DNA of 46,029 nucleotides from an uncultured Prochlorococcus sp. (GTDB taxonomy: Bacteria; Cyanobacteriota; Cyanobacteriia; PCC-6307; Cyanobiaceae), in assembly GCA_902587615.1 (NCBI GenBank), contig CACILY010000006.1, forward strand, positions 1-46,029, read 5' to 3'. The position numbers and the translations under genes were made by a program. The stretch's first letter is position 1, and each line of letters opens with the position of its first letter. Shown here piece by piece: positions 1 through 8,914 of this stretch. The notes under the pieces are model-generated. The model saw only the letters and a program-made list of their open reading frames with translations, was not told the origin of the DNA and made no database searches.

Positions 1-915
1 GCAAGAGAACATAAAGACACAGTAATGATAGGTAGATCTCATGCAATTCACGGGGAGCCGATAACTTTTGGATTCAAGCTGGCAGGTTGGTTAGCCGAAA
101 GCATGCGGAATATAGATCGGTTAAAGAATTTAGAAAAAGATATTTCTGTGGGTCAAATAAGTGGGGCTATGGGAACCTATGCCAATACCGATCCAAAAGT
201 AGAATCTATTGCATGTGATTTACTTGAACTTCAGCCTGATACTGCAAGCACTCAAGTTATTTCTCGCGATCGTCACGCTAATTATGTTCAAACACTTGCT
301 TTAATAGGATCATCTTTAGATCGTTTTGCAACAGAAATAAGGAATCTCCAGAGAACAGATGTCTTAGAAGTTGAAGAAAGTTTTGCAAAAGGTCAAAAAG
401 GAAGTTCTGCCATGCCTCATAAACGTAATCCTATTAAAAGCGAACGCATTAGTGGTCTAGCAAGAGTATTGAGAGGCTATGCAGTTGCTGCACTAGAAAA
501 TGTTGCGTTATGGCATGAAAGAGATATAAGTCATAGTTCAACTGAAAGGATGATGCTCCCAGACACTTCAATTACTCTTCACTTTATGCTGAGAGAAATG
601 ACTGAAGTAATTCAAGGACTAGGTATATATCCAAAAAACATGCTAAAAAATATGAATGTCTATGGTGGCGTGGTCTTTAGTCAAAAAGTTCTATTAGCAC
701 TTGTAGAAAATGGTTTAAACAGGGAAGATGCCTACAAATTAGTCCAAAGACATGCACATTCTGCATGGAACCAACAAGAAGGTAATTTTAGAATTAATGT
801 AGAGAGTGACCAAGAGATAACAAACATACTCAGCAGTGAAAAATTAGCAAATTGCTTTAATACTGAAATTCATAAAACAAATTTAAATGTCATCTGGGAA
901 CGACTTGAAATATAA
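1..915 (+). CDS. purB: adenylosuccinate lyase, 3' part (5' end outside window)
   Basis: This enzyme removes fumarate from SAICAR and from adenylosuccinate in purine and AMP synthesis, in the cytoplasm. The frame is open from the first base, so the N-terminal part (roughly a third of a usual ~430-residue protein) lies outside the window and 304 residues are visible. Near the start, RSHAIHGEP is the conserved region carrying a catalytic histidine. The superfamily signature GSSAMPHKRNP, the flexible loop with the catalytic serine, lies at about bases 400-435. It ends in TAA only 26 nt before fumC, which belongs to the same fold superfamily and consumes the fumarate made here; co-transcription is likely. 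Identification is secure. Confidence 0.96.
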   Translation, partial: AREHKDTVMIGRSHAIHGEPITFGFKLAGWLAESMRNIDRLKNLEKDISVGQISGAMGTYANTDPKVESIACDLLELQPDTASTQVISRDRHANYVQTLALIGSSLDRFATEIRNLQRTDVLEVEESFAKGQKGSSAMPHKRNPIKSERISGLARVLRGYAVAALENVALWHERDISHSSTERMMLPDTSITLHFMLREMTEVIQGLGIYPKNMLKNMNVYGGVVFSQKVLLALVENGLNREDAYKLVQRHAHSAWNQQEGNFRINVESDQEITNILSSEKLANCFNTEIHKTNLNVIWERLEI

Positions 916-941
916 AGCTTCTCTAAATAATATTCTTACAA

Positions 942-2336
942 ATGAATAAATCAATGCGAGTAGAAGAAGACAGTCTAGGGAAGATAGAAGTTCCAGAAAA
1001 TGCACTATGGGGAGCTCAAACACAAAGATCTATTCTGAATTTTTCAATAGGTAGTGATCTTATACCGTTAGATCTTATTTATGCATTAGCAAGGATCAAG
1101 CAAGCTGCAGCAAAAGCAAATTATAAGCTCGGAAGATTGGATAAAGAAAGATGCCATCTAATAATAAAGGTCTCAGAAGAAATAGCTAAAGGGTTGCATA
1201 ATGATCAATTCCCTCTCAAAGTTTGGCAAACAGGTAGTGGTACTCAGACAAATATGAATATGAATGAAGTCATTAGCAATCTTGCCGCACAGAGTCTAAG
1301 TCTACCATTAGGTAGACATGAGCCATTACATCCAAATGATCATGTCAATTGTTCACAATCAACAAATGACGTTTTCCCCGCTGCAATTCAAATAGCAACA
1401 ATAAAAACGATTAATGACAAGCTTCTACCCGAGGTTAAGCTACTAATTCATGCATTCTCTCAAAAGAGTCATAAATGGAAAAAAATCATCAAAACAGGAA
1501 GGACACATCTTCAAGATGCTGTGCCTTTGACACTAGGTCAGGAAGTCTCTGCCTGGCGTGATCAGCTACTAGTGGCTCAAAAAAGAATAGAATCTAACCT
1601 GCCAGAACTTCATTCTCTTCCACTAGGAGGGACAGCTGTTGGGACAGGTCTAAACACACCACCAAATTTTGATCATCAAATTGCCGAAGAACTTTCTCAA
1701 AGACTTAAATTACCTTTTGAAGCAGCAATAAATAAGTTTGCAATTATGGCGAGTCATGATGGATTAGTAAATATGATGTCTCAATTAAAACTTTTAGCCG
1801 TTTCACTGCTCAAAATTTCTAATGACATTCGTCTTTTATCTTCAGGCCCAAGAACTGGACTAGCAGAATTACAACTACCAGAGAACGAGCCAGGAAGTTC
1901 TATTATGCCTGGCAAAGTCAATCCAACGCAATGCGAAGCAATGTCAATGGCATGTACTCAAATAATAGCCATGGATATAGCTGTTGCTATGGCGGGTAGT
2001 GGTGGGCACTTGCAAATGAATGCCTACAAACCTCTGATAGGATTTAATTTATTAAAAAGCATCGAATTACTTTGTGACAGCTGTTTTAGTTTTAGAACAA
2101 AAATGGTTGATGGAGTGGAACCTAATCTGAATCAAATCAAAGAAGGCTTAGAAAAATCGTTAATGCTAATAACAGCATTAACTCCTAAGATAGGCTATGA
2201 GAAAGCAACAAAAATTGCTCAACTAGCACATCGAAAGGATCTTAGTCTTCGTGAAGCTTCAAATGAATTAGGTTACATAACAGAACAAGAGTTTAATGAT
2301 GCAGTGAACCCAATATCTATGGTTAAATTTGATTAA
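942..2336 (+). CDS. fumC: class II fumarate hydratase
   Basis: Fumarase interconverts fumarate and malate in the cytoplasm. The protein is 464 residues, the normal size for the iron-free class II enzyme. The N-terminus contains GKIEVPENALWGAQTQRS; GSGTQTNMNMNEV follows at about residue 100, GRTHLQDAVP with the catalytic histidine at about 186-195, and GSSIMPGKVNP at about 317-327. The start chosen is ATG at 942, but the ATG at 954 (giving MRVEEDS) fits the usual family N-terminus equally well. In Prochlorococcus, whose TCA cycle is incomplete, fumarase recycles fumarate from purine and arginine synthesis (established for the group); its place right after purB agrees. It converges on the helicase gene with 12 nt between the stops. 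Confidence 0.96.
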   Translation: MNKSMRVEEDSLGKIEVPENALWGAQTQRSILNFSIGSDLIPLDLIYALARIKQAAAKANYKLGRLDKERCHLIIKVSEEIAKGLHNDQFPLKVWQTGSGTQTNMNMNEVISNLAAQSLSLPLGRHEPLHPNDHVNCSQSTNDVFPAAIQIATIKTINDKLLPEVKLLIHAFSQKSHKWKKIIKTGRTHLQDAVPLTLGQEVSAWRDQLLVAQKRIESNLPELHSLPLGGTAVGTGLNTPPNFDHQIAEELSQRLKLPFEAAINKFAIMASHDGLVNMMSQLKLLAVSLLKISNDIRLLSSGPRTGLAELQLPENEPGSSIMPGKVNPTQCEAMSMACTQIIAMDIAVAMAGSGGHLQMNAYKPLIGFNLLKSIELLCDSCFSFRTKMVDGVEPNLNQIKEGLEKSLMLITALTPKIGYEKATKIAQLAHRKDLSLREASNELGYITEQEFNDAVNPISMVKFD

Positions 2337-2348
2337 AATGTTCATTGA

Positions 2349-5114
2349 TTATCCAAGTCTTTCGGTAGCAGGATTCGATCCTTTCTCTTCATTTGCTACT
2401 GATTGGAGCAGATCTTCTGATTCACACACAGGAAAACGATTAATTGCTTTAAGTGCCTGTCTTGCATTAGTCCTAAGTTGTTGACTAATAGCTTCGCAAT
2501 AAGGCACTTGTGAAAGTAAGTCAATAGTTCTTCTCATAATACGTACTACATCACCCTCATCCAAAGATGTATTTGCTATTAGATCAGTCCAACTAGATCC
2601 TCTGGCCCAGGCAGATACTAATCCCATTAAGTCTAAGTTCCACCAAATCGGGATGAGAATATTTCTTTTTCCCTGTACGTTCATTAATTCTCGGAAGATA
2701 CCAGATAAATCATTAAAAGCCTCTTCTGCCTTATGAGTGGGAGTATAGCCACACCACAAGTCAGGACGATTAACTTCTACACTTATTGCCTGTAAAACCG
2801 CGGCAAGATCAGCAGGAGGTAAATCATCTAGATGACCACTCATCAATACTAAGCCTAGCCAAAGTTCATTATCTCCTCTTAGAGCAGCAACTGTTCTTCC
2901 TATGTCTGTTGGATCAAGATCATTAAGACAACCAAAATATTGAAGGATTTCTATCAGTTCGAGAAAAGTTTCCCAATGTCTATTTACTCTTTGATAAAGA
3001 ATATGTTGCCTATCTATAATTTCATGATCTAACTCTTCCATACGTCGACGATGTTTTTTTAATTTCTTTCGATCTCCCCAACAATGTGCAGGCTGTTTTG
3101 ACAAACCTTCTTCTAGCTCTTTAACTAATTTGACCTGTAAGAGAACTTCTCCTGCAAGATCATACTGAGGAGTAGTCATGTCATGACGTTTAGAAACTTT
3201 TTGTATCGCCAATGAAAGGTCTAGACTTTGTTCATCTCCATGACATATCTCTCCCGAGTTAGAAAGAGATGGAATTTCAGACAATTTTATATCTAAACAA
3301 CTTAATTCAGCATGAAGGCTGACCACCGATTGACAAGATAATGCAACCCATAAATTCTCATCTGTCAAACATAAAAGCAAAGGAAATTTTCCGGGACCTT
3401 TTAATTTATCAACAATCACTGCAGGTGTAATCCGACCTTGTAATTGAGGAGCTTTCAAAGTTACTAATGTTCCAGTGCTAGAAAATTGCAAGGCGGAAGT
3501 AAGTTCATTCTCCAATGTTTCAGCTGCTTGTTGTTGCAATATTCGGAGCAATCGTCTTTCTTCTCGCAGACGTCCTTTTGATTTTTCATAAACGTCAAAG
3601 TCTTCCCATGGAACATCTTCTGCAGTACTTTGTAGTATTTCTAGTTGATTTTTTAATTGTGTAATTATCTCTTCTTCATCTGAAAAATCTAAACTGGCCA
3701 AATAATATCCAAAGCTCATTTCAACTAATTCCTTTGCTTTATCAAGGTCATATCGTTGTAAAAGGTTTAACACCATTCCATAACTAGGAGTGAATTGGCT
3801 CACTAGTGGATCGGCATTGCTAGTAGCTAATTTGCCTGCTTCGAGAACACCATCGAATCTGCTTTGAACCGTAATTACATAACCCTTTGGATCCAAGCCT
3901 CTTCTTCCAGCTCTACCAGCCATCTGAAGAAATTCACTGCCCATAAGTTGTCGGTGACCATTCTCAGTACGTTTAGATAAGACCGAAATAATAGTGCTTC
4001 TAGCTGGCATATTTACTCCTGCTGCCAAAGTCTCTGTAGCAAAAACTACTTTGACTAAACCACGTTGAAATAATTCCTCTATTAACTCTTTCCATGCAGG
4101 AAGAACTCCTGCATGGTGAGACGCAATACCTCGCAACAAAGCATCTCTATGTACACTGTCTCGGACACCCTCAGGATTTATTTCAGTATATTTTTGAAGC
4201 GCATCGCTTATAGCAACTTGCTGTTCAGTAGTAACTAAACACTGCGAGCCAAGCTCTCTTACAGCTTTATCACAACCACGACGACTAAAAATAAAATAAA
4301 TTCCAGGTAACATATTCATTTTCTCCATTTGCGAGATCACAAAACTAATGGAAGGTGGTTCTGGTTGAAGAGGTTTGGGAAAACGGCCCCTTCTTTTTTG
4401 ACCCTTAGGGGCTCGCCAAATTTTGTTATTAGGATGAAGACCAGTGCCCTTATCATTTAGTAAAGGATGTAACCCTTTAGCACTACAAAATTTAAATTCC
4501 AACGGCACTGGTCGAAAGTCACTAAAAACCAAATCCGTAGGTCCATGGACTTCTTGAATCCAATCAGTTAACTGTCCAGCATTTGCGACAGTTGCAGACA
4601 ATGCAACAAATTGAACTGAGGAAGGGCAATGAATAATCGACTCTTCCCAAACAGTGCCTCGTTGAGAATCATTCATATAATGACATTCATCTAAAACAAC
4701 CGTCTCCACATCCGCAAGCGGATCCTCACTTTCATCAACCTCTGCATAAAGCATATTTCGAAAAATTTCGGTAGTCATAACAACTATTGACGCTTCCCTA
4801 TTGAGACTCATATCACCTGTTAAAAGGCCTACATTTTCAGCCCCAAACTGTTCTTTAAAATCCCTTAATTTTTGATTGGATAGAGCTTTTAAAGGAGTCG
4901 TATAAAAAACTTTCTGCCCATGCGCTAGAGCCCTATAAATAGCATATTCACCAATCAAGGTTTTTCCTGAACCAGTTGGTGCACTGACAACAACAGAATG
5001 GCCCTGCTTTAGCGAAGCAATAGCCTGAAGTTGAAAATCATCCAGAGGGAACGGGAAAATCTCTGAAGGATCCAAATCAAAATCAACGAGGTCGATGGAT
5101 GTCGTGACGCTCAA
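2349..5114 (-). CDS. Ski2/Mtr4-like DExH-box RNA helicase
   Basis: This is a 921-residue superfamily 2 helicase of the Ski2/Dob1 type, an ATP-driven RNA unwinding enzyme. Motif I APTGSGKT is at residues 45-52, motif II is DECH at 142-145, motif III is SAT in ALSATVANAG near 172, and motif VI QMAGRAGRRG is near 400. The C-terminal 200 residues, predicted helical, resemble the DSHCT domain found on these helicases. The only usable start is TTG at 5114, because an in-frame stop lies three codons upstream and no ATG is near. Cyanobacteria and plants share such proteins (ISE2 in chloroplasts), which suggests RNA processing or decay; the exact RNA targets are unknown. It is divergent from bioF across a 130-nt gap. 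Confidence 0.88.
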   Translation of the reverse strand: MSVTTSIDLVDFDLDPSEIFPFPLDDFQLQAIASLKQGHSVVVSAPTGSGKTLIGEYAIYRALAHGQKVFYTTPLKALSNQKLRDFKEQFGAENVGLLTGDMSLNREASIVVMTTEIFRNMLYAEVDESEDPLADVETVVLDECHYMNDSQRGTVWEESIIHCPSSVQFVALSATVANAGQLTDWIQEVHGPTDLVFSDFRPVPLEFKFCSAKGLHPLLNDKGTGLHPNNKIWRAPKGQKRRGRFPKPLQPEPPSISFVISQMEKMNMLPGIYFIFSRRGCDKAVRELGSQCLVTTEQQVAISDALQKYTEINPEGVRDSVHRDALLRGIASHHAGVLPAWKELIEELFQRGLVKVVFATETLAAGVNMPARSTIISVLSKRTENGHRQLMGSEFLQMAGRAGRRGLDPKGYVITVQSRFDGVLEAGKLATSNADPLVSQFTPSYGMVLNLLQRYDLDKAKELVEMSFGYYLASLDFSDEEEIITQLKNQLEILQSTAEDVPWEDFDVYEKSKGRLREERRLLRILQQQAAETLENELTSALQFSSTGTLVTLKAPQLQGRITPAVIVDKLKGPGKFPLLLCLTDENLWVALSCQSVVSLHAELSCLDIKLSEIPSLSNSGEICHGDEQSLDLSLAIQKVSKRHDMTTPQYDLAGEVLLQVKLVKELEEGLSKQPAHCWGDRKKLKKHRRRMEELDHEIIDRQHILYQRVNRHWETFLELIEILQYFGCLNDLDPTDIGRTVAALRGDNELWLGLVLMSGHLDDLPPADLAAVLQAISVEVNRPDLWCGYTPTHKAEEAFNDLSGIFRELMNVQGKRNILIPIWWNLDLMGLVSAWARGSSWTDLIANTSLDEGDVVRIMRRTIDLLSQVPYCEAISQQLRTNARQALKAINRFPVCESEDLLQSVANEEKGSNPATERLG

Positions 5115-5244
5115 TTGAATTCATGATCAAATCTTATCGGGCTATTCAATACATCTCATGCAATATGTCGAGAGCAAAAAAGTATGAAAGATTTTCTATT
5201 AAGCACTTCAAACCAAGTCGAGCTCTAAGACCCAAAATAGAAGC

Positions 5245-6384
5245 ATGAAAAAAGTTCCTCCAAACAGAGTCCGCAAAATAAGAACCTGGTTACCAGTGCA
5301 TAATCTGGCTGAACTAGTTGACAATGAATCAATTGAAAATTCTTCACCTCTTTTAGATCTTGCCAGTAATGACTACTTGGGACTTAGCACACACCCCAAT
5401 CTAATTGAAGCGGCCACAAAAACCATGCTTGAAGAAGGTGTAGGAGCAGGAGGTTCAAGACTGGTAACAGGTAGCAGGCCCATCCACAAAGAGCTTGAAG
5501 AATCCCTTGGAGAATGGATTGGCAGAGAACACGTTTTATTGTTCCCTAGCGGCTTTCAAGCAAATCTTGCTGCAGTCATTGCATTATCGGATAGAGAAAC
5601 AAATGTTTTTGCAGACAAATTAATCCATCACTCTCTTTTGATGGGAGTAATTGCTAGTAGAGCTAAGCTTCACAGATATGATCATAATAATATTAGTGAT
5701 CTTGAACAAAAATTAAAATTATCTAGTTCAAAACAGCCTAATCAAAAAAATCTTGTCATAACGGAGAGTCTCTTCAGCATGGAAGGAACAAGTCCTCCTC
5801 TAAAACAGATTATCTCAATTTGCGAGAGATTTGGAGCTCGTCTTTTAATTGATGAGGCCCATTCCATTGGGGTTATGGGACATGAAGGGAAGGGTCTTTG
5901 TTATGGAATTACTGAAGTAATTTCAATCATTAGCGGGACTTTCGGGAAAGCCTTTGGAAGTGGTGGAGCATTCCTTGCTAGTAATAAAAGAATGGGGAAT
6001 CATCTGATCCAAACGAGTGGAGCGTTTCGCTATACAACAGCACTAGCCCCACCTCTTGCAGCAGCCTCTTTAGCGGCACTAAAACTTATACAAGCAAACC
6101 CCACTTGGGGAAAGAAGCTACAAGAAACAACAATGAAATGGAGAGATACTCTTCAAAAAGAAAAATGGAGATTTCCAGAAGGTAATGGACCCATCATTCC
6201 TCTGATACTTGGATCAGAAGAACAAGCTTTAAAACAACAAGAGCATCTAGAAAGTCATGGTCTTTTGACCATAGCTATTCGTCCACCTACTGTGCCAGAA
6301 GGGAGTTCACGATTAAGACTGGTTATCAGGAGAGATCTACCAGAAGAGGCTCTTCAACAACTTGTAAATGCCCTAAACCACTAA
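5245..6384 (+). CDS. bioF: 8-amino-7-oxononanoate synthase
   Basis: BioF is a PLP enzyme that condenses pimeloyl-ACP with alanine to give 8-amino-7-oxononanoate (KAPA), the first step of biotin ring assembly. It has 379 residues, typical for the family. DEAH at 203-206 holds the aspartate that contacts the PLP ring and a nearby histidine, and GTFGKAFGSGG places the Schiff-base lysine at K235. It heads an operon: its stop overlaps the next start as TAATG (1 nt), so bioF, bioK, bioC and bioD are translationally coupled. 2-Amino-3-ketobutyrate CoA ligase has the same fold, but the bio neighbours settle the call. Confidence 0.95.
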   Translation: MKKVPPNRVRKIRTWLPVHNLAELVDNESIENSSPLLDLASNDYLGLSTHPNLIEAATKTMLEEGVGAGGSRLVTGSRPIHKELEESLGEWIGREHVLLFPSGFQANLAAVIALSDRETNVFADKLIHHSLLMGVIASRAKLHRYDHNNISDLEQKLKLSSSKQPNQKNLVITESLFSMEGTSPPLKQIISICERFGARLLIDEAHSIGVMGHEGKGLCYGITEVISIISGTFGKAFGSGGAFLASNKRMGNHLIQTSGAFRYTTALAPPLAAASLAALKLIQANPTWGKKLQETTMKWRDTLQKEKWRFPEGNGPIIPLILGSEEQALKQQEHLESHGLLTIAIRPPTVPEGSSRLRLVIRRDLPEEALQQLVNALNH

Positions 6385-7100
6385 TGAAACAAATTATCGC
6401 CATGCATGGATGGGGTGGCGATAGCAATAATTGGCAATCATGGATTCCACTTTTCCTGAAAAATGAATGGATATGGCAAAGCTGTGATAGAGGTTATGGA
6501 GAAATTAAACCCTTCAGGGCTCAATGGTTACGTGAGAGAACACACCAAGCAAGTGAAAAGCGCATTATTATTTCTCACTCACTTGGGATTCATCTACTAG
6601 AGAAAGAAGTCTTACAAAGAGCTACTCATGTTGTTCTACTAAGTAGTTTTAGTCGTTTTCTTCCAGAGAATAGAAAAAACTCTAGGGCTCTAAGAACAGC
6701 CCTTAAAGGCATGGCTACAGCTATTGGATTACCAAAGGAAAAAGAAATGATGAGAAATTTTTTGGTGAAATCTGCCAAACCCTATCCAAGTAAGTTAATT
6801 CCATTAGGCCCTCTCCAAAAAGGTCTATCTTTGACTGGTCGAAAGCAATTACTCGGTGATCTTGAACTTTTAGCCAATACAGATTGCATACCTATTGGTT
6901 TTCCTAAAAACTCTAAAGTCTTAGTAATTCATGGAAAAGAAGACTCAATTCTTAGTCAACATGTTAAAAATAACTTAATAAATGACTTAAAAGATCATCT
7001 TGGATATGAACCTAATCATTGGATAATTGAAAACGAAGGTCATTTTCTTTTACTCCCAGAGCTTATTACGCGTATAAAAAACTGGATGGATCTGAACTAA
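6384..7100 (+). CDS. bioK: pimeloyl-ACP methyl ester esterase, BioK type
   Basis: This 238-residue alpha/beta hydrolase lies between bioF and bioC. The start gives IIAMHGWGGDSNNW, the oxyanion-hole region of this fold. The nucleophile elbow is SHSLG with Ser66, and the likely triad partners are Asp187 (HGKEDS) and His220 (NEGHFLLLPE). The elbow has serine where the common GxSxG motif has glycine. BioH-type esterases free pimeloyl-ACP from its methyl ester after BioC has started the chain. Marine picocyanobacteria are reported to use a distinct non-homologous-context esterase called BioK in exactly this position; I assign that name from gene order and recalled literature. It overlaps bioF and bioC by 1 nt each. 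Confidence 0.8.
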   Translation: MKQIIAMHGWGGDSNNWQSWIPLFLKNEWIWQSCDRGYGEIKPFRAQWLRERTHQASEKRIIISHSLGIHLLEKEVLQRATHVVLLSSFSRFLPENRKNSRALRTALKGMATAIGLPKEKEMMRNFLVKSAKPYPSKLIPLGPLQKGLSLTGRKQLLGDLELLANTDCIPIGFPKNSKVLVIHGKEDSILSQHVKNNLINDLKDHLGYEPNHWIIENEGHFLLLPELITRIKNWMDLN

Positions 7101-7849
7101 TGCATGACAAATGGAAAGAGTTGATCTCCAAGAATTTTGATAATGCTTCTCTGAATTACAACAAAAATGCAGAAATACAAAAATATTTTGCACAGAAAAT
7201 TGCAACCCTTTGTGCTAAAAATTCAATACATCATGGTATCTGGGCGGATCTTGGATCGGGGACAGGGCTGTTAGCTGACTCACTAGAAGCCTTACATCCA
7301 AATCAATCTGTTCTTCGAATTGATAGTTCTGAAGCAATGATTGCCAATCAAAGCAATTCTTTCACAAAAAAATGGGATTTAAATCTGGGTTTACCTCCAT
7401 TATCTGAGCCTCCAACTTTACTGGCCTCGAATTTTGTATTGCATTGGCTCGACAATCCCAACAAGATTCTCCAAGAGTGGTTTCAGGCTCTTGCTCCTGG
7501 AGGATGGATTGCATTGGCACTTCCAGTAAAAGGAAGTTTTCCTGAATGGTATCAAGCCTGTGAAAAAGCAAGTCTAAAATGCACTGCTTTAGATTTACCC
7601 TCTGAAAAATTAATGATAAAAGCATTTGATCAAAAATATATTCGTTACAACAAATTAGAATCTTGGACTCAGTCATCTTCCAAGATCACTACTCTTTTGA
7701 AATCGATGGTGAACGTTGGTGCACAAGCAAGTCCTCAACCCTCGCTCACCATTAGAGAATGGAGGAAGATTCAAAATTGCTGGGAAAGGTTTCATAATAA
7801 TCAAATTAACCTAACTTGGAATATTCAACTTCTCTTACTTCAACGATGA
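7100..7849 (+). CDS. bioC: malonyl-ACP O-methyltransferase
   Basis: BioC methylates the free carboxyl of malonyl-ACP (or -CoA) with S-adenosylmethionine, so that the fatty acid machinery can build the pimeloyl chain. The protein has 249 residues. The N-terminal FDNASLNYNKNAEIQ resembles the usual BioC opening (F..AA..Y...A..Q), SAM-binding motif I is DLGSGTG at 50-56, and LASNFVLHWLDNP near 105-117 corresponds to motif post-II/IV of class I methyltransferases. The ATG overlaps the bioK stop (TAATG), and its TGA overlaps the bioD start (ATGA). The sequence alone would only say SAM methyltransferase; position between bioK and bioD makes BioC the firm choice. Confidence 0.9.
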   Translation: MHDKWKELISKNFDNASLNYNKNAEIQKYFAQKIATLCAKNSIHHGIWADLGSGTGLLADSLEALHPNQSVLRIDSSEAMIANQSNSFTKKWDLNLGLPPLSEPPTLLASNFVLHWLDNPNKILQEWFQALAPGGWIALALPVKGSFPEWYQACEKASLKCTALDLPSEKLMIKAFDQKYIRYNKLESWTQSSSKITTLLKSMVNVGAQASPQPSLTIREWRKIQNCWERFHNNQINLTWNIQLLLLQR

Positions 7850-8499
7850 ATCTAGAACAGCAAAGTCTTGTTGTTTGTGGTACCGATACTGATATTGGGA
7901 AAACAATTATCAGCGCCCTATTGGTTCAAGGTTTAAATGCAATGTATTGGAAACCTATCCAAAGTGGTTATGAGGAGGGAACGGATACTAATCGTATATG
8001 TGAGCTATTGAATTTAAAAGAACAACGATGGATTCCCGAGGTCTATAAATTCCAAGCTCCAGTATCCCCACACTGGGCAGCAGAAAAAGAGGGAAAAATG
8101 GTTGAGCCAAGTCGATTAAGTTTACCAATAACACAGAGTCCTTTGATTATCGAAACAGCAGGTGGATTAATGGTTCCTCTGAATCGGCAATGGTTACAAA
8201 TCGATCAACTCAAAGTATGGGATTTACCAATTTTATTAGTTTCAAAGTCTGGTCTCGGCACACTAAATCATACTTTGCTTAGTATCGAAGCCCTGAGAAA
8301 AAGAAATATTCCTATTTTGGGAATAATCCTTAATGGTCCAAAACATCTCGACAATCCTCAAACATTAAAAGAATTTGGCCAGGTTCCTATTATTGGAGAA
8401 ATACCATATTTCAAGAAAGTCACATCAACTAATCTCGAAAAAGTATGGAGGGAACAAAAGCTTCACTCCAAGATCCAAGAATTAATAGCCAAATATTAA
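7846..8499 (+). CDS. bioD: dethiobiotin synthetase
   Basis: BioD closes the ureido ring of biotin, turning 7,8-diaminononanoate, CO2 and ATP into dethiobiotin. From the ATG at 7846 the protein has 217 residues and opens with the P-loop CGTDTDIGKT (residues 11-20), the hallmark of the family; KPIQSGYEEGTDT follows at about 41-53 and ETAGGLMVPL at about 104-113. An in-frame ATG exists at 7816, inside bioC, but 7846 gives the usual family N-terminus and a 4-nt ATGA overlap with bioC, so I use it. It is the last gene of the bioF-bioK-bioC-bioD run. bioB is not in the window. Confidence 0.94.
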   Translation: MNLEQQSLVVCGTDTDIGKTIISALLVQGLNAMYWKPIQSGYEEGTDTNRICELLNLKEQRWIPEVYKFQAPVSPHWAAEKEGKMVEPSRLSLPITQSPLIIETAGGLMVPLNRQWLQIDQLKVWDLPILLVSKSGLGTLNHTLLSIEALRKRNIPILGIILNGPKHLDNPQTLKEFGQVPIIGEIPYFKKVTSTNLEKVWREQKLHSKIQELIAKY

Positions 8500-8670
8500 T
8501 AACGTCAACATTTTATAGTGATAGTAGGCATACTATATGTTCGCTATTGAGAGTGAATGCAATGAAATAAATTGAATCGTCAACAATATTAATTTGTATT
8601 AAACGATTTAGATAATAATTTGAGAGTCAATAGGACCTTTGCCAATATTCCACGAAACACGTTTCAAAGC

Positions 8671-8883
8671 CTAGTTAAGGGACCATCCGTTTCGCAAAAG
8701 ATCTTGAATTATCTTGATCTGTGAGGGAGTCCACCCATTTAATTCAAGATTAACTTGAATACTAAACCAAGTTCCCTCAGGGAAAATTTCTCGAAAACCG
8801 TCTCTTAGGCGCTGAACTTGATTACACTTAGCTCGAGGCAAGAGAAAGCGCTTAGATGATTGAACTTTAGTTTTCTTGACCAT
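8671..8883 (-). CDS. small hypothetical protein, 70 residues
   Basis: I do not recognise this gene. From the ATG at 8883 it encodes 70 residues with a basic N-terminus (MVKKTKVQSSKRF) and a C-terminal half containing LNGWTPSQIKIIQDLL, which looks like a short helical, possibly nucleic-acid- or protein-binding unit. There is no membrane segment or cysteine pair. A TTG further upstream at 8907 would extend it to 78 residues but brings it within 8 nt of the bioA start. It is divergent from bioA with 31 nt between the two ATGs, and it separates bioD from bioA. The 171 nt between bioD and this gene hold no feature I can support. Conservation elsewhere would decide whether it is real. Confidence 0.55.
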   Translation of the reverse strand: MVKKTKVQSSKRFLLPRAKCNQVQRLRDGFREIFPEGTWFSIQVNLELNGWTPSQIKIIQDLLRNGWSLN

Positions 8884-8914
8884 ACACAATCTCCGCCTTC
8901 GCTTCAATTCAAAT

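Noticed and set aside
7816-7845. Upstream ATG for bioD
   Set aside because: It lies inside bioC, adds residues before the conserved N-terminus, and loses the coupled ATGA junction.
8500-8670. Possible small RNA or terminator after bioD
   Set aside because: Only a 5-bp TAGTA/TACTA stem without a T-run and a short CGTCAACA direct repeat; not enough to support a feature.
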